DNA of 64,000 nt from Platycnemis pennipes (lineage: Eukaryota; Arthropoda; Insecta; Odonata; Platycnemididae). The stretch is taken from contig OW121848.1 in the NCBI GenBank assembly GCA_933228895.1, positions 88,617,470 to 88,681,469 of the forward strand. Direction: 5' to 3'. Below are positions 23,395-36,070 of the stretch, piece by piece. Under the pieces are notes generated by a model. It made no database searches, had not been told where the DNA came from, and saw nothing but the letters and a program-made list of their open reading frames with translations. The translations under genes were made by a program, and so were the position numbers. The first letter of the stretch is position 1. Every line of letters starts with the position of its first letter.

Positions 23395-23826
23395 TATGCT
23401 AAGCAAATTCCATGAAGTCACGCCTGAAACAACGGAATTCTGATAGTAGGGTTAGCTTTAAATACTCATACCAACATGCAGCTACCAACGCTATTCATTG
23501 CTACTCTCCGATAGGACATATTTACTGTTATTCGTATCTCTAATTGTACGAGGGAAAAAGGACATTTTGAATCGGTCAGTTCGGCAATCAATTTCTCTAA
23601 TTTTATGATTATGGTCCAGTCTGCCATAGTAAGTTGGGGTTCGTAAAATATTTTTAACATCATCACTGAAAATATTGCCTTGGAATTTGTTTAAGAGATT
23701 AAGTCTAAATTTCAACCTGCGATCTGATAATGATTCCCATTTCAATTCATTTAATAGACTGGTTACGCTAATATAATTATCGTATCGTCCCTTTACAAAT
23801 CTTGCCGATCTTCGCTACACACGTTG

Positions 23827-24790
23827 AAGCGGGGGTCATATCAAACTAGGTGTGAATTGGCCGCTTCAGCCTTCAATGCAGGACCAGATGTTCATACATT
23901 GATACACAGCAGCATCACAAACAAGAGTCCAGGATTTTTTACAAAAATATTCAAACTGGCCTCCGAAAAAAGGCAGAGATGCGAAAAAAGGCAGAGATGC
24001 GAGCAAAGCGACGTCTTGAATGTAAAGGACAATTGGAACATCCTGCCCAGCTTTATGGACTGCATGGCCCACAAAATATCGAGGAGTTTGAAATCGACTT
24101 AACTGTGAGATATGATTTCCTAAATTCCCTGAAATTAGACGAGGAGCAAACAAGACAACTGGAAGCATCTACCAAAACTCAACGCCTCTGTCAAACATGG
24201 CATGTTTAGCGGAGAAAAAGGCTCACCGCCTCTACCTTTGCTCGAGTGTGTACATTAAGAGCAGGAACCTCTCGGGAGAAGACTGTTCAGTCTTTACTCT
24301 ACCCATCTTTTCGCGGAAATAAAGCCACCGACTATGGAATTGCGGGTGAGGCATTGGCGATAGCGGAGTACGAGAGATTCAGGGGCAATACGGTTAACCC
24401 ATCGGGACGTTTTGTCGATAGGAGGACCTCTTACATAGCAGCAACGCCAGATGGCGTCCTGTCAGATGTCGATGGAATAGTCGAGGTGAAATGTCCATAC
24501 GCATGCATGGATGCGCATCCGACGCATGCTGTCTCTCAAAAGAAATTAGCATCTTGTGAGATTATAGACGGCGAAGCTGCTCTGAAAGTAAAGAGTGATT
24601 ATTTTTACTAGATCCAAGGTCAACTCTATATCACGGAGAAGAAATACTGCCACCTTATTTTATGGAGCCAGTTAGGTATGGCAGTTTTGCGATTGACAGA
24701 GATTATGACTTCTGGTCAAAATATATGTAGGATAAATTTTAAAAAATTTACAAGGACAGCCTTTTGCCAGAAATTCTACATCACATTTAA
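23827..24790 (+). pseudogene. MULE remnant, 3' part with YqaJ-type exonuclease domain
   Basis: The reading resumes with RGSYQTRCELAASAFNAGP, passes a Lys/Arg-rich linker (an 18-bp tandem duplication at 23965-24000) and then, from about 24230, RKRLTASTFARV. The PD-(D/E)XK nuclease follows: GRFVDRRTSYIAATPDGVL and GIVEVKCPYA (24400-24510), with the PDG Asp and the EVK Glu/Lys as presumed catalytic residues, then YFYQIQGQLYIT across a stop at 24609. Later DRDYDFWSKYM and DSLLPEIL complete the expected C-terminal region near 24780. YqaJ is the lambda-exonuclease-like viral recombinase fold. Stops (24207-24209, 24609-24611, about 24728) and frameshifts make it non-functional. Confidence 0.75.
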
Positions 24791-24799
24791 AAGCTGTTG

Positions 24800-25410
24800 A
24801 ACGAGAGTTTGATGGTGACGTGGGAGAATAATACTTACCCTGACACTCATTGAAAAACCATTCCATTTCCCTTTGAGACCTAATCATCTTCTGAGAGTGT
24901 GGATTTCAACCTTATTTGAAGTGCTTTCATCATTTTTCCTTGACTTTGTTTATTCATGTTCCTTATCCTTTTATAAATACTAACGCAGGATCAAGTTCTC
25001 CCAAAATTTTAATAGAATGTGAATTGTTTTCTCTTACTATGTTTTCATGTATTACTAATATAACAAATATATTATGCAAATCCGTGTGCTTCCCTTGTTT
25101 TTCATAGCAGTGTGATATTTTTAAAGCTGTTTGTTGACATTTGCTGTTTAATTTCACTCTGCATTTCTAAAATATGTAAACATTCTTTAGATAATCCGTG
25201 TTTGAAGAGTGTATTGTATTTTTGACTTGGCTTATTTTGGGGGAATTTCATAGAACGGCCTACACTGAAACCAATAGCCCAATGAAAGATTTTTGTCATT
25301 CTTTGTTGGAACTATTCTTTTACATTATGCCACAAATTTTCCACTTTTCATCCTACATCTGCTGTGCATATTCTAACTCGGAGTTTCATGAGTTTAGACA
25401 AAGATGAATT
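24800..25410. other. AT-rich non-coding stretch right of the MULE
   Basis: The right end of the MULE should lie here but no inverted repeat was found. Confidence 0.3.
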
Positions 25411-25414
25411 TCAT

Positions 25415-25480
25415 AATGGGCGTAAAATATAGACGAGCAAGCAAAAATCTAGAGATATCTGGGTTTGATTCCCGATAAAG
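25415..25480 (+). mobile_element. tRNA-like SINE head
   Basis: GGGCGTAAAATATAGACG (25418-25435) sits where an A box would be, and GGGTTTGATTCCCG (25464-25477) is a good B box. The downstream body is not delimited and no second copy was found here, so this could be a decayed tRNA pseudogene instead. Confidence 0.4.
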
Positions 25481-25914
25481 GCGAACGATATTTCCTCTGC
25501 GGCATCGTCGCGCTTCTACCTTGCCGTTGTCGCTTTACGGGTAATACCGCGGTTAGTTAGTGGCAATCTCAAATAAATTCAACCAGACGGGGGCATAGGT
25601 ACCTACAAGATTTTAGGTTATCTGCTAGAATGACAATGGCTGCATAAAATTCATAACGGCCACGCCTGCTGCTAAGGAAAGCGAATGTGTATTCCCCAAG
25701 GGGTTGAAAAAAAACTTGTCGATTCGGGAATATGCAGCCATAGATTTTTGTAACAATTTCTAAAATTTCTTTTCTAGACTGAAAATTTTAATTTAGCAGA
25801 ACTGTTCCCGGTCCGAAGAAGGATAATACCCACAAGACTTCTTTAGGATGAGGATTACCCTCACCATCATCCTTGCATCTCGCTTATCAGCTACGACTGC
25901 TAATCAAAAGTATT

Positions 25915-26330
25915 AAATTTCGCTTTTTGCCTTTCCGCAGGCAAACCTTCCTTCCCCCCTCCCCCCCCTTCTTCCTCTTTCCCCTCTCTTCTTCCGATTC
26001 CAAGCGTTCCGGCTTGTGCCCTGCGAGAACCGATAAATAGGGACTTTCACTTGCCAATTGGGGAGGGAGGGGGTCTAAACAAAACATCATTGCAAGTGCA
26101 AGTCGGGAGGAATAATTCTTCCATTATCAAAAGTGAAAACGCTGCCCAGAAACTGTACTGGAAGATTTGAGACCCCGTCATCAGGTCAGAAATAAGAAAA
26201 GGTCGGGTTGAGACATCTGGGTTGACCAAGGGGGAGATAACCACTTAGAGGGAGGCGAGCGATGCTCGGCAAGCTATCATGTTACATCTAGAGGAGGGGG
26301 AGAATGGGGGGGAGAGGGCCTTCCCTTTCC
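25915..26330. other. Pyrimidine-to-purine island
   Basis: C/T-rich at 25945-25995, then G/A-rich at 26055-26320 on the top strand. No coding evidence. Confidence 0.45.
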
Positions 26331-26344
26331 ACTTTTTAATCCCG

Positions 26345-26860
26345 CCACCTATGCGGGGAATCGTAGAACTACAATAGAAAAGCCGTTACATATGAGAGTG
26401 GCCTCAGCTAGGCAGCCCCCTTAATTACGAACTATAAAACTTTTATTTTGGATCGAGAAAACTGTTTTGTTATTTCTTAGCGTTTATTTATTAATTTAGC
26501 GTTATTATACGTTTAAAAAAATTGGAATGGACTTTTCAACTACTTTTGAATAGGCCAAGTATTGCTTCAAGAGAAAAAACCGGTTGTAACATTGGGCGAC
26601 TCAATTCACCAAGACTAGTTTTGAATTATTAATTTTTGGTTAAACACTCTCCTCCACGTTTCTTACCGCTTTTAGGTACTCCTTTTTGCTCTCCTCTCGG
26701 GAAAGATAAATGCGAACATTGGGGTCATGATGAAATCTAGAGGTAAACCTGCCAGGAGGAATTGGAAAAATGGGAGCAGGAAGCTTTCGCGTAGAAAAGA
26801 GGGGCACGGGTCGAATCAGACGTGACTTTGGGCCGCATTCATGGCAGCATTGGAGGCAGC
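26345..26860. other. Non-coding stretch between islands
   Basis: Nothing recognised. Confidence 0.3.
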
Positions 26861-26869
26861 TTGGAGTCC

Positions 26870-27060
26870 GGGGCCTGCGGTTTTAGGGAGGGAAGCAGAT
26901 GAGGCCGATGGGAATGAGGGAGGAGGAGATGAGAGGAGGAAAAAGTGGAGCGGAGAATCCTGAAGTGGAGAGGAGAAGTATTCGAAAGCAATGACGGGCG
27001 TGCGAAGAATCGCAGACGCGGGAGAGAGCGAGGGAGCTCCGGAGTCCGAAGGGCCGAAAG
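26870..27060. other. Purine-rich island
   Basis: G/A-rich top strand at 26880-27050. Frames of 62-117 residues on both strands are compositional. Confidence 0.4.
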
Positions 27061-27279
27061 TCATTTGCCCCCGGGCTTTATTGCCACTGGAAAAAACGGT
27101 GAACGCTCGTTTGGGTCCATCTGCCTGCATTAAAATTTCGGAATTCGGATCGAACGGTGAGCGGGTCACGGGGCGGAACTGGAATGATTTGGAAAGTGCG
27201 CAGGATTTGGAGGGAAAAGAGAAAAAAGCCGCGTCCGTAATCGCAAAGTCTTTTCGGAATAATGCTTACTAAGGGAATG

Positions 27280-28550
27280 ACTGTTCTGAGTTATGAAAGC
27301 TGGATTATACTGCGTATATATTTTCATTCCGAATAACAAGTTTTGCTCTAGGAAATTACGTTTGATGAAAGTTTAAATAGTTTCCTAAATCTGTATATTA
27401 ATTCATTTCACTACCGTCAACAAAGTTTTTCCGGTTCGGGACTCCCATGTCATGTGCATTTACAATGGAATGGGTTGTTCTCAGCCGCTACAGGTCCAAT
27501 TGACACTCCGTGACTGGGTATCTTTATGTTAATGTAGAGAGACATGAAAGGAGTGGCTTATATTCTGCTCGACATATGTGCAACCAGCGAATCAAATAAA
27601 TTCGTCCGTTCAAGTCACAATCTTCACTCTCAGTTAAAGATGACTGAGTGATGAATAATCATAAGAAGCTGGGTGCTTTCGAAGGCATTTTAAGTTATTC
27701 TAAGAGTCTCTTCTATTTTTTCTCCCGATCTGATCGATCGTAACACTCAGGTTTTCTTTCATGCCACTAACTTCATCGACTTATAGTTTGGCATCATATC
27801 TACTTTAAATATGTGAAAATGAAACTACGATGTAATATTGATCTCTATCCGAAGACTTTCAGTAAACTTGTATCTCTTATACAACAAAAACATTATTATT
27901 TAGGCATCTTTTGCCTCGTTCAATGACAGAATGGGATGGATGATCTTAGACAAGGAAGCTGAATTAAACTCTGCGTAAGTTTTATGCGTACTAGACTCCC
28001 TAACTATACGCTTATCATTCACTCGCTATTTTTAAAAATTTTTAGTGTCCCATAAGAAGGGTGTCTATATTTCTATTTTTGTTGGAAGAGAAACACCCAA
28101 CTTTAGTGTTGTCATAAAATGCTGTTGCATGAAGAAGTTTAAAAAAATATATTTTAGCCAAATCGTAACTTGTGAAGAACTTGATGCCAAATTACCCCGA
28201 AACTGTATTTTCTACGGTGGCGAGTTCTTTTTGAATAATCACACTTCTCCAACACAGCAAATCCAAATGGTGACCATCTAGCTTTTAATGGTGAAGTTCG
28301 TCCGTTCAAGTCACCAGCAGTTTTATCTGGCGATGACAGAAGAGGCGTTAGATTTTTTTCCATCTTGCATTTAACGACGCCAAAACTATACAAGTCTCAA
28401 CCCTGCTTTCTATAGCATGTGGAGATAAGGATAATGGTGTTTCATTAAATATTATATAGCATGTGATGATACTGTAATTTCTTTTTAGGTATATTTGATT
28501 TGTTTTAGAATTTAGGTTAACAATACAAACGACAAGTTAGCTACCAAAAA
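27280..28550. other. AT-rich non-coding stretch
   Basis: No element or gene recognised. TTCGTCCGTTCAAGTCAC occurs at 27601-27618 and again near 28299-28316, a short exact direct repeat of unknown origin. Confidence 0.35.
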
Positions 28551-28559
28551 AATGATTGA

Positions 28560-28654
28560 ATCCTCAGCAGAAATGCATGCCTGGTGTCGGTTCATTCTCT
28601 GCCACACACCCTTGCGGTAACCTGCGGGTTTTGTGAAGATATAGATATAGATGA
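28560..28654 (+). mobile_element. LINE/SINE 3'-end copy with ATAGAT tail
   Basis: GCATGCCTGGTGTCGGTTC, TGCCACACACCCTTGCGG and the terminal ATAGATATAGATGA (28641-28654) match the family 3' end in plus orientation; the hexamer tail has drifted from GTAGAT to ATAGAT. Confidence 0.6.
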
Positions 28655-28761
28655 CAGTGTGTGAGAGACTGGATGTCATGCGACATCCAGATGCTTTATG
28701 TCGTCATTCGTGAGGTATTGGGAGTGAAAAATCTTTATTTGTGTGACCGATACGAAAAAAT

Positions 28762-29076
28762 TTGATGATAAATGGATCAACTAAATGGCTAAAGAAAAAG
28801 TCATCAGGAGAACAGAAGGAAATAAAAGTTTATAAAAACTTTGAAAAGAAAACCAAAAAAAGAGCCAACTGAATCAACCATATCTTAAGACATGGTGAAG
28901 ACAATCGTTGAGAAAAAAAGTGAATGGTAAAAATAGAAAAGGAAGATCTCGCGTAAGCTATATAGAGCAGTAGTAAAGGATGTATGGTACAATAGATACG
29001 TATATGAAGAGCGATATGAGAATTGAATGGAGAGCGTCAAACCAATCCTGGTATTGTTGACCAATGGTGATGACGA
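28762..29076 (+). pseudogene. RTE-type LINE, 3'-terminal fragment
   Basis: Broken frames give KWIN, then KGRSRVSYIEQ and RIEWRASNQ, the same C-terminal order as the copy at 54148-56273. It ends with TTGACCAATGGTGATGACG, the family 3' end. Only the last 300 bp or so survive. Confidence 0.65.
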
Positions 29077-29079
29077 AAA

Positions 29080-29935
29080 AAATTTTCCCGATGCTACAAT
29101 CCCTTTTTGCGTCGTGGACGTCCATGGCGCTGAAACATGCCCATGAGGGTCATACTTTTCCCGACCGCGGGTCAAATCACGGGCGTCTAGTTCGCCCAGT
29201 CAATTCTAACTCCAATGCAGTGACTTCTCCAAACGTCACTCAGCCTTACGAGAGCTCACGATGCTAAAAAATCACTCAAAAAGAAAAGAAATCCGGTATC
29301 GATTGCGCTCCCCATTCTGTTTCTCACAGAAAGTTTGTGACATTAACACAATTTTCGTAACCGCCTTCTACTAGTTTAGATGTTTGTCGAACACATTGTG
29401 ATTCCTTATACAATTCTACCTCATAGGCAACCCACATACTAGCTTGTATGTATGGGCACTTACCTTCTTCCTTACTCATTCTAACGTCTTCACAGCGGAG
29501 ACAATTCTTTTAGCCTTCATGCGATGTCTATGCATTCCTCAATAGCGCATCTTATTAACAGTTTGCTTTAAATAATTTTGGAGTTTAATATTCCAGAGAA
29601 CAAAATAAAAATCCTGGATGAATATTCAGCGAAAATAGGGAAAATTTTGCTATATCAGCTTGAAACTGGATTTATGTACAAATTGTAACTGTAACACTTT
29701 TTCGTTTACAGTTAATGTCAACCGCCACATTATCGAATGCTTAATACGATTTTGGTGTACTGCTAGTCAATGCAGCTTTAATAAAGCAATAACTTCTGCT
29801 GCTAGTACTACTACTTTTTCTTAATGACGTTCACCCTGTGCCTCGTTTACTCTATATTGTCGCTGTTCTCTGGCTGAGCGTCTTGTGTTGAGTAGGCTGT
29901 GTCCACCAATGGGGATGACATAGGCAACCCGACAC
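29080..29935. other. Non-coding stretch
   Basis: No element recognised. AGGCAAC and GTTGCCT (29922-29928 and 29941-29947) make a 7-bp inverted repeat only. Confidence 0.3.
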
Positions 29936-29999
29936 ACCGACGTTGCCTTCAACGAGGGCTCGGGGCCACTATTTTTACCTTTTTGTAAAGAGGACGCAT

Positions 30000-30870
30000 A
30001 AGTGGAGAAAAATGGCAGAAGGACGAGGACGGTGGGGGACAGAGAAATGTAATGGGATGGAGGAGATTGGTGCTCTAGCTGGAGGGTGGAGAGAGCAGTC
30101 AGATGGATGGATCGCCTCTTGGACGGACGGGAGGGATAGATATTGCCAAGTCAACGCAAAACCTTTCCGAACTGTCCGATTCCAGTTTCTTTGTGCTCTA
30201 CCCTTCCCTTTCTCTCTTCCCGTGTCTTTTTTGCCCGACCCGTGTAGTCGGAAACTTTTCGGGCAATTATTTTCTCTCTCATCTCCCCACCGCGGTCTCT
30301 TTATGTATTCAGCTCCCTCCGAATCTTTGCGGGGAAGTTTTTCCTTCCCTCTATGGGTCTCTCGATACGCCCCTTAACTTTCCTCCTCCTCCTCCCTCCC
30401 ATCGACGTTTCTGTGGTCCTAGTCTATTGCCGTCTCCTTTTCTCTTTCTCCGCTCCCTTTTAAAAACCTCTCGCATTTCCGAATTTTTCTCCTCTCTCTT
30501 TCCCTCTCTTTTCCGTCGCAATTCCCAATACGTTCCTATCCTCGTCCCCTCTGTCGCGTCAGGTTTTCTGCTTGCATTGACAATTTTTGTCCCGGAAGGC
30601 CATCCTGCCCCCACGTCGCCATCATACCTACATCTAACTGCCCTTCTTCCATCTTATTCGCCTTCACTTCTTCCACCTGAAGTACCCCTCAGTGCATCTC
30701 CTCCCGCAGATCCTTTTTTATGCTTGAGTTCTTACCTTTTTTCGTCTCTTTCCGACTGATTTCCCCATGTCCTTTTGCTCCACGCTTCCATATCTCTTTC
30801 CCTCCCATTCCTACACTTGGCTTTTAACATATCATTCATTCCCTTCGCCGACATCTACTCCTCTTGCCTC
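30000..30870. other. Purine-to-pyrimidine island
   Basis: G/A-rich at 30005-30140, then strongly C/T-rich to 30870 on the top strand. The 218-residue plus frame is Ser/Pro/Leu/Phe-rich and compositional. AAACTTTTCGGGCAAT (30257-30272) is the near-complement of ATTGCCCGAAAGGTTT in the 16-kb island. Confidence 0.5.
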
Positions 30871-30879
30871 CTTCAGGAA

Positions 30880-32130
30880 TTATGATATTTTTATTTCTAG
30901 ATACCCTTTGACCATTCTGATCGAAAGATGAAGATAAACCCTTAGTCTTTGTTGAAATTTTAGCTTCTGAGCACATAAAAGTTACGGTTAAATGGGATTG
31001 GTGGTTGCCAATTCAAGATTCATGGCTTGGTTTACGACGTTATACACCAATTCAAATATATTAGACGTTAATTTTTTGCGTTTCAAATATTAAAAAAAAT
31101 ATATATATTCGATTAGGTAGAATCAAACGACGCGAAAATGTCTTTTTTGTTTACTTTTTACTGGAGGTTTCTCGATCGCTGTGTTCCTAATATTATTGCG
31201 TGCGGTATTCTGAGTAACTTTTTAAATTATAAGGTACCGTTTAACTGGTGAGAGTTTATAACAACTGTGGTCTATTTTTCTTCTGTCTTTATAACTTTAA
31301 TGACGATATATTATTTTCTCCCATCAAGTCGAGAGAATAAAAATTTTTTATTCCATTTCCAGGGAATTTCTGCGATTTTTAAATATTTTTTCATTCTTTC
31401 ACATATGCTGTAACTTTTTTATTCATCGGTCTCTTTTTTTAACCAATGTTGTTTTTACAAGTAATCCATTAATGGAAATTTTCAACACCTTCTTGATATC
31501 CAGTAGAATTGACAGAAATGACCGTACGTATTTCTGCCTTACACTTAAGGTTCATTTAATGCCTCATTATGACTTTGTTCCTATTAAAACTCTGGCGATT
31601 AATTGGTAAATAACATGTAATTGTTCTCGGAATGTATTAATATTTCTGTTTCTTGATTTTGTTTTGACTAGAACTTATATTTTCTTCAAACCGTAACTTA
31701 TGTACACATGCTGTAATTATTGCTGTTAAAATTTTCTTTTCACTCTTATTACTACCATACTCTTTCCACTTTTGTGGTAAAATTTAAATCATCGGTTACT
31801 GCCTTCAAGGTTTTAGAAACGAAACGCCGATATTTATTTAAAGACACACAAATTACCTACTGTGGCCAGAATTGGGAAAATCTAGTTCGGAATTTTCAGT
31901 TGTTAAAAATACATCTTCTTAAACATTTTACCCGTTTTTGGTGCATGTGGTATAAATCATCATTTCTACATCCTACAAAAAAAGGCATTTCAGCAATCAT
32001 TTACAAAAACATACGTTAGAGAAAAGAGTGAAATTTTTTTATGATAATTTTGATTTTTTCCATGCGAAAATTACCAATATAAAAGCTTCCCGTACGACCT
32101 TCGATTCTTGTCTGGAAACCCTCGGTGAGA
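30880..32130. other. AT-rich non-coding stretch
   Basis: Nothing recognised. A 99-residue plus frame (31720-32019) has no domain. Confidence 0.3.
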
Positions 32131-32139
32131 GAATGGATT

Positions 32140-32560
32140 AATGCAGCAAATATTTCTTCATTATCCGATTCAGGCTGTAGGTGACATACTTGAATAATTC
32201 ATTTACAGCAATCTCAATTCCCTTTGACCTGAGAGGAATTGGCGTAGATTTTATTCAGATTCCCTAAAAAAGTGAACAGCCAGTTATTTTATTCGTCCCT
32301 CAGGTACCATAAAAAGAAGCGTTAATGGCACTAATGATGTGCAGGCTTCTTGGCACGAGACCGCAGGTATATTTTCAGAACACATGGCATTTTGTTGAGC
32401 TGATTCGTTCCAATTAATGCACCAGGAAGCACATTAGCCGGGACCGAGAACTAATTAGTGGCTAGGGCGCCGCGCGATTTGCCAGACAATTCAGCCGTTT
32501 CGACCATTATGTTTTTTGACAGAACGCATGCTGCGTCCAACAACTCTCCATCAATAAATT
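32140..32560. promoter_or_regulatory. Second enhancer-like block
   Basis: Non-repetitive sequence with CCAATTAATGCACC (32410-32423), ACTAATTAGTGG (32450-32461), GTTAATGG (about 32322) and TTTGACCT (about 32224) within 420 bp. The base composition is more balanced than the AT-rich DNA to its left. Functional status is inferred only from motif density. Confidence 0.25.
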
Positions 32561-32984
32561 TCCAACTCTTTTTGTTCCGTCTGATTTAGTTACGCGATTT
32601 AGTTTCCGTTTCAATGATGATATTTATCGTGCGTGTCTGGTTTTCCCTTTGGAGCGGACTCCACGCCAATTATGATAGGTGCATCAATTCGATAGCCTGG
32701 TTTTTTGAATCCATTTTTACGGATTTTCGTGCTCGTCCGAGTCTAAATTTCCTATGCAAGCCAGTGTTATTTTATTCTCTTCCACTCCTATTTTCCCCTG
32801 GAGATGTATCTCATGAGTCCCTCTTATTTACGTCGCCCCCGTCTACTTTTCCAGCGTTGATCTTCTGTTTCGTTACAGCCCACTCTTTCCCCGAGTCCAA
32901 GCTTCGTGTTTTTTTTTTACTAATTTTCGGTCACTGAGGTGTTTCGGCGCATTCGGCAGACTCTGACACGTCACCCGCCCGCCC

Positions 32985-33330
32985 TCTTTGTCTCGCCATA
33001 TCCTCCCCCTCCCACACTTGCCCTTTCCCTTGTGACTTCAATCCCATAGTATGCGCATCCAGAGCCAATGTTCACCCCCTCGTACCCGTCCCCGCCTCCC
33101 TTTCCTTGTGCCACATGGCTTTTGAACCCCTCCCGTCCCCGTCGGCTTTTTAATATTATGGTCTGGCGGCGTTAATTTCATTTTCAACTCGTCCGTGGGG
33201 CCATGTGCATCAAACGTGCAGGTCCGTGGAGGGAATCCCCTTGTCCCTTTTCACCCTCCTCTTCCTCTTCCTCCCCTCTCCCTCGCCCCTTCACCTCGGC
33301 GCGGCCGAGTTTCGCTCCGTTAGCCCTGAA
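32985..33330. other. Pyrimidine-rich GC island
   Basis: Top strand C/T-rich at 33000-33150 and 33235-33300. Its frames are compositional. Confidence 0.45.
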
Positions 33331-33334
33331 ATTT

Positions 33335-35790
33335 CCGAGAGGGAAAATATATTTTCGGATCCAAGGAATATCATCCCTTGCTCTCAATTATATTAAGATG
33401 AGCGTAGACGTAGGTTCGCCGAGTTATTTTCTTACCGACGTCCACGAATAACCTTATAATGTTCCGTGCGCGATGGGTGTGACGGGGTGGAGAAATGTGA
33501 CGCTTATTCGGAGAAAAATATCCCTGTCCTCGAAGGAATAGTTTTCCGTCGGCTATCCAAGGAGAGAGTGGAAGTGGAAGCAAGGGCTTATTGGATTTTG
33601 GTCTGAGTGTGGAACCGAAGGTGGAAAGATGAATGGCAGATGGAGCATATGTGAAATTGTTTTGACGAGTTAAATTACGCTCCCATATTATTTAAAACCA
33701 ACCGGCGTAACTCGTAAACAAGCGACGTGGTTGAGGGGTTGAAAGATTGGGAAGAGATGTTTGGCAACGAGCGTGAAGAACCGTTAGGACGGAGTGCTGA
33801 CACCATACGAAAACAGTGAAGACAAAAATAATTCCACTTATCGTAGTACTCCCCGTTCCCTTTCTCCTAATTCCGTGAAATAATCCTTTTTTCGCCATTG
33901 CTATTTTTAGCCATAGAAAAAAGTAGGGTAAAGCTAAAATGAATTATTTCATAAAAGAAAAGAAAATTGCTTTAAGCTGACACGTGCACGGGGGTTGAAA
34001 TGGGTTAATTTGAAGTGTCATCTTAACTACGATAAATACTGTAGCCTTCTATTCCCCTGTGGATTTTCTCGTCTTGTCAAGCAGCCTTAAGCACGGTCTG
34101 ATAAGTCTACTTAGAAATCCGGTAGTCTCTGTAACAGCGAACTTACGCGTCACCTATCAAAACTCAATTTCTGATTTTCATCTCTGTTGTTTCCCCATTT
34201 ACGATTTAATCAAACCTCAGTTCTTACAGAATAACTTTGACTCTGCCGCAATTTTGGTATTTAACTTAACTAACTTTGAGAAAATAATTTAAAATTTTGC
34301 CATAAATTACTTTTTAAGGGAATTATTGGATTAGACACGTGGATTTTTTTGTAGATGAATTTGATTAAATATTTTGTTAGTTTTTTAATAATACTTGTCT
34401 ACATTCGTGGCCACAATTGCTGGCAATAATAATCATTTTATCAATATCCTGCTAAAATTAAGCGTTTCAGGAAGTTTAAATCTTGGAAACATAATGCAAA
34501 CAAATGGTGACGAATTCACGAATTCACCTTGATCATTCATTTTTATTATTCTTAAATTCTTAAAAAAGCAGTTGGTGGTTTGTAATTTGAGGAATAGGTG
34601 TCCACACCCTAGGCCGGAAAATTTATTTCGGTATTTCAAAGCTTTTGATCAAAATTAATGCTTATTCCACTCTCAAACTCAGGAAATATATAGCAATATT
34701 TTTATTCTATCCAACCCTTTTCACCAAATAATCTCTCCATGCAGTTGCAAGATACTATCCTTCATCTGATCTCGTTCCAGGATGTTTAAATTTACCTTCT
34801 ATTCCTTACCACTGGATTATTTTTCTTCCTTGATTATTTTAAAGTGATATCCCTATCATATTGATTATTCAAAATAAGTGTATTAACGAGAAATTATTAG
34901 CAAATTAACACAATGAAAATCATTTATTTATGCACAAGTTTGTACTATTTATCACCTCCTGCTATGGGCTATTGTGTTTAATATTACTAGGGTGATGTAG
35001 ATGTATGTGGTCATAACCCAAGGAACACCACGCAGGGCTAAATAAATACTTTTAAATTTCAATTAATTAATTTAAATAATGTCTAGAATCTACTACGGTG
35101 ATAAATACTTGCTTATGCCTCTAAGTTCCAATATGTAGATAGTTTAGTCACATATTTGATACATTCCTTTCACTAGTGATTAATAATATCAATAAGGAGC
35201 AAGGTTTTGAAAAAAGATTTATTAAATATCACGCATGAAACCTTGCCATCTATGGTGTCGGAACTTGGATATTCAGGTAAGAGCATAAAAATGTATAAAA
35301 CCAACATTTAATTGAGGCGGTGTAGTAACATGGAGTGGAATGATGAGATAGAAAGCAAGACAGACGGAGTGTTAGGCATAGTAAGGGTCTTGTAAGTAGG
35401 CTCTAGGAGGCTCATGTAAGAAACTAGGAGGCCGAGTAGGGCAATGGTATTTTTAAGTTCTTGAAAGGAGGGAAAATATTGGCTAGATAAGAAAGATGTC
35501 GGAACAGGAAAAAAATTTTGAGTTGAATAAAGAGACCTAGGTTGTTTTCAGGGTGTCAGAGAGATATCATGGGTATCTACGTGTAAGGTTACCTTGAGAG
35601 GCATTGTTAGCATCCCTAAAACATGTGAGGAAAACCCTTACTAATAACTCCTTTTCCACGAAAAAGGCATTTCACGCAGTGAGTTCATTGCTAAATCTCC
35701 CCGAGGCCGTAGCGTAAAATATGTTTATTCTTCGTAATTTCTCGGAAACATCGCATTCAAAGTCATTATCCGTCGGCGATGTCACAACTT
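33335..35790. other. AT-rich non-coding stretch
   Basis: No gene or complete element. GATGTAGATGTATGTGG near 34994-35010 could be an isolated LINE-tail remnant. Confidence 0.3.
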
Positions 35791-35799
35791 GTTACAACT

Positions 35800-36070
35800 C
35801 TTTTTTTCTTCCGTGGGACTATATTTTTTTGACCCTCCTGTCCGTACTCCGCGACCGATTTTCTCCTTTCTCTCACATTTTGCACACTTGGCGTATTGTT
35901 TCCCGTTATCTGTTTTATCTCTCTGTTACTCCTTTCCTCCTTCCTTCTCCCCTTTCCGTATTCTGGTCCTTGGATTGCCTTCTCCTCCCACCCAAGGGAT
36001 AGGCTTCATTCTTCTCCCCGGATACCTTCCCATATCTTCCTACCATCTTTCTTTCTCTCTGTTCATCAGA
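35800..36070. other. Pyrimidine-rich island
   Basis: C/T-rich top strand opening three overlapping plus frames of 93-116 residues that are Leu/Ser/Pro/Phe-rich without domains. A (AAAT)n-like run follows at 36357-36390. Confidence 0.45.

Larger units (their letters stand above)
23015..23826 (-). mobile_element. CR1/L2-like LINE, 5'-truncated, inserted in the MULE
   Basis: On the minus strand, 23822 down to about 23480 encodes the C-terminal tail of a LINE reverse-transcriptase protein: RRSARFVKGRYD, LLNELKWESLSDRRL, then MSFFPRTIRD, typical of the CR1/L2/Daphne group. A 3' UTR follows, then TGCCACACACCCTTG, and an ATGTAG/ATAG-type tail ends at 23015 (seen as CTACATCTATCTACATCTAC on the plus strand). 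It splits the MULE between TTCGCTTTCA (ending 23014) and AGCGGGGG (from 23828). No clear target duplication is visible. The palindrome at 23207-23394 is inserted within it or arose in it. Confidence 0.7.

Noticed and set aside
30103..30759. 218-residue plus-strand open frame
   Set aside because: Pyrimidine-rich island, low-complexity product, no domain or signal I can name.
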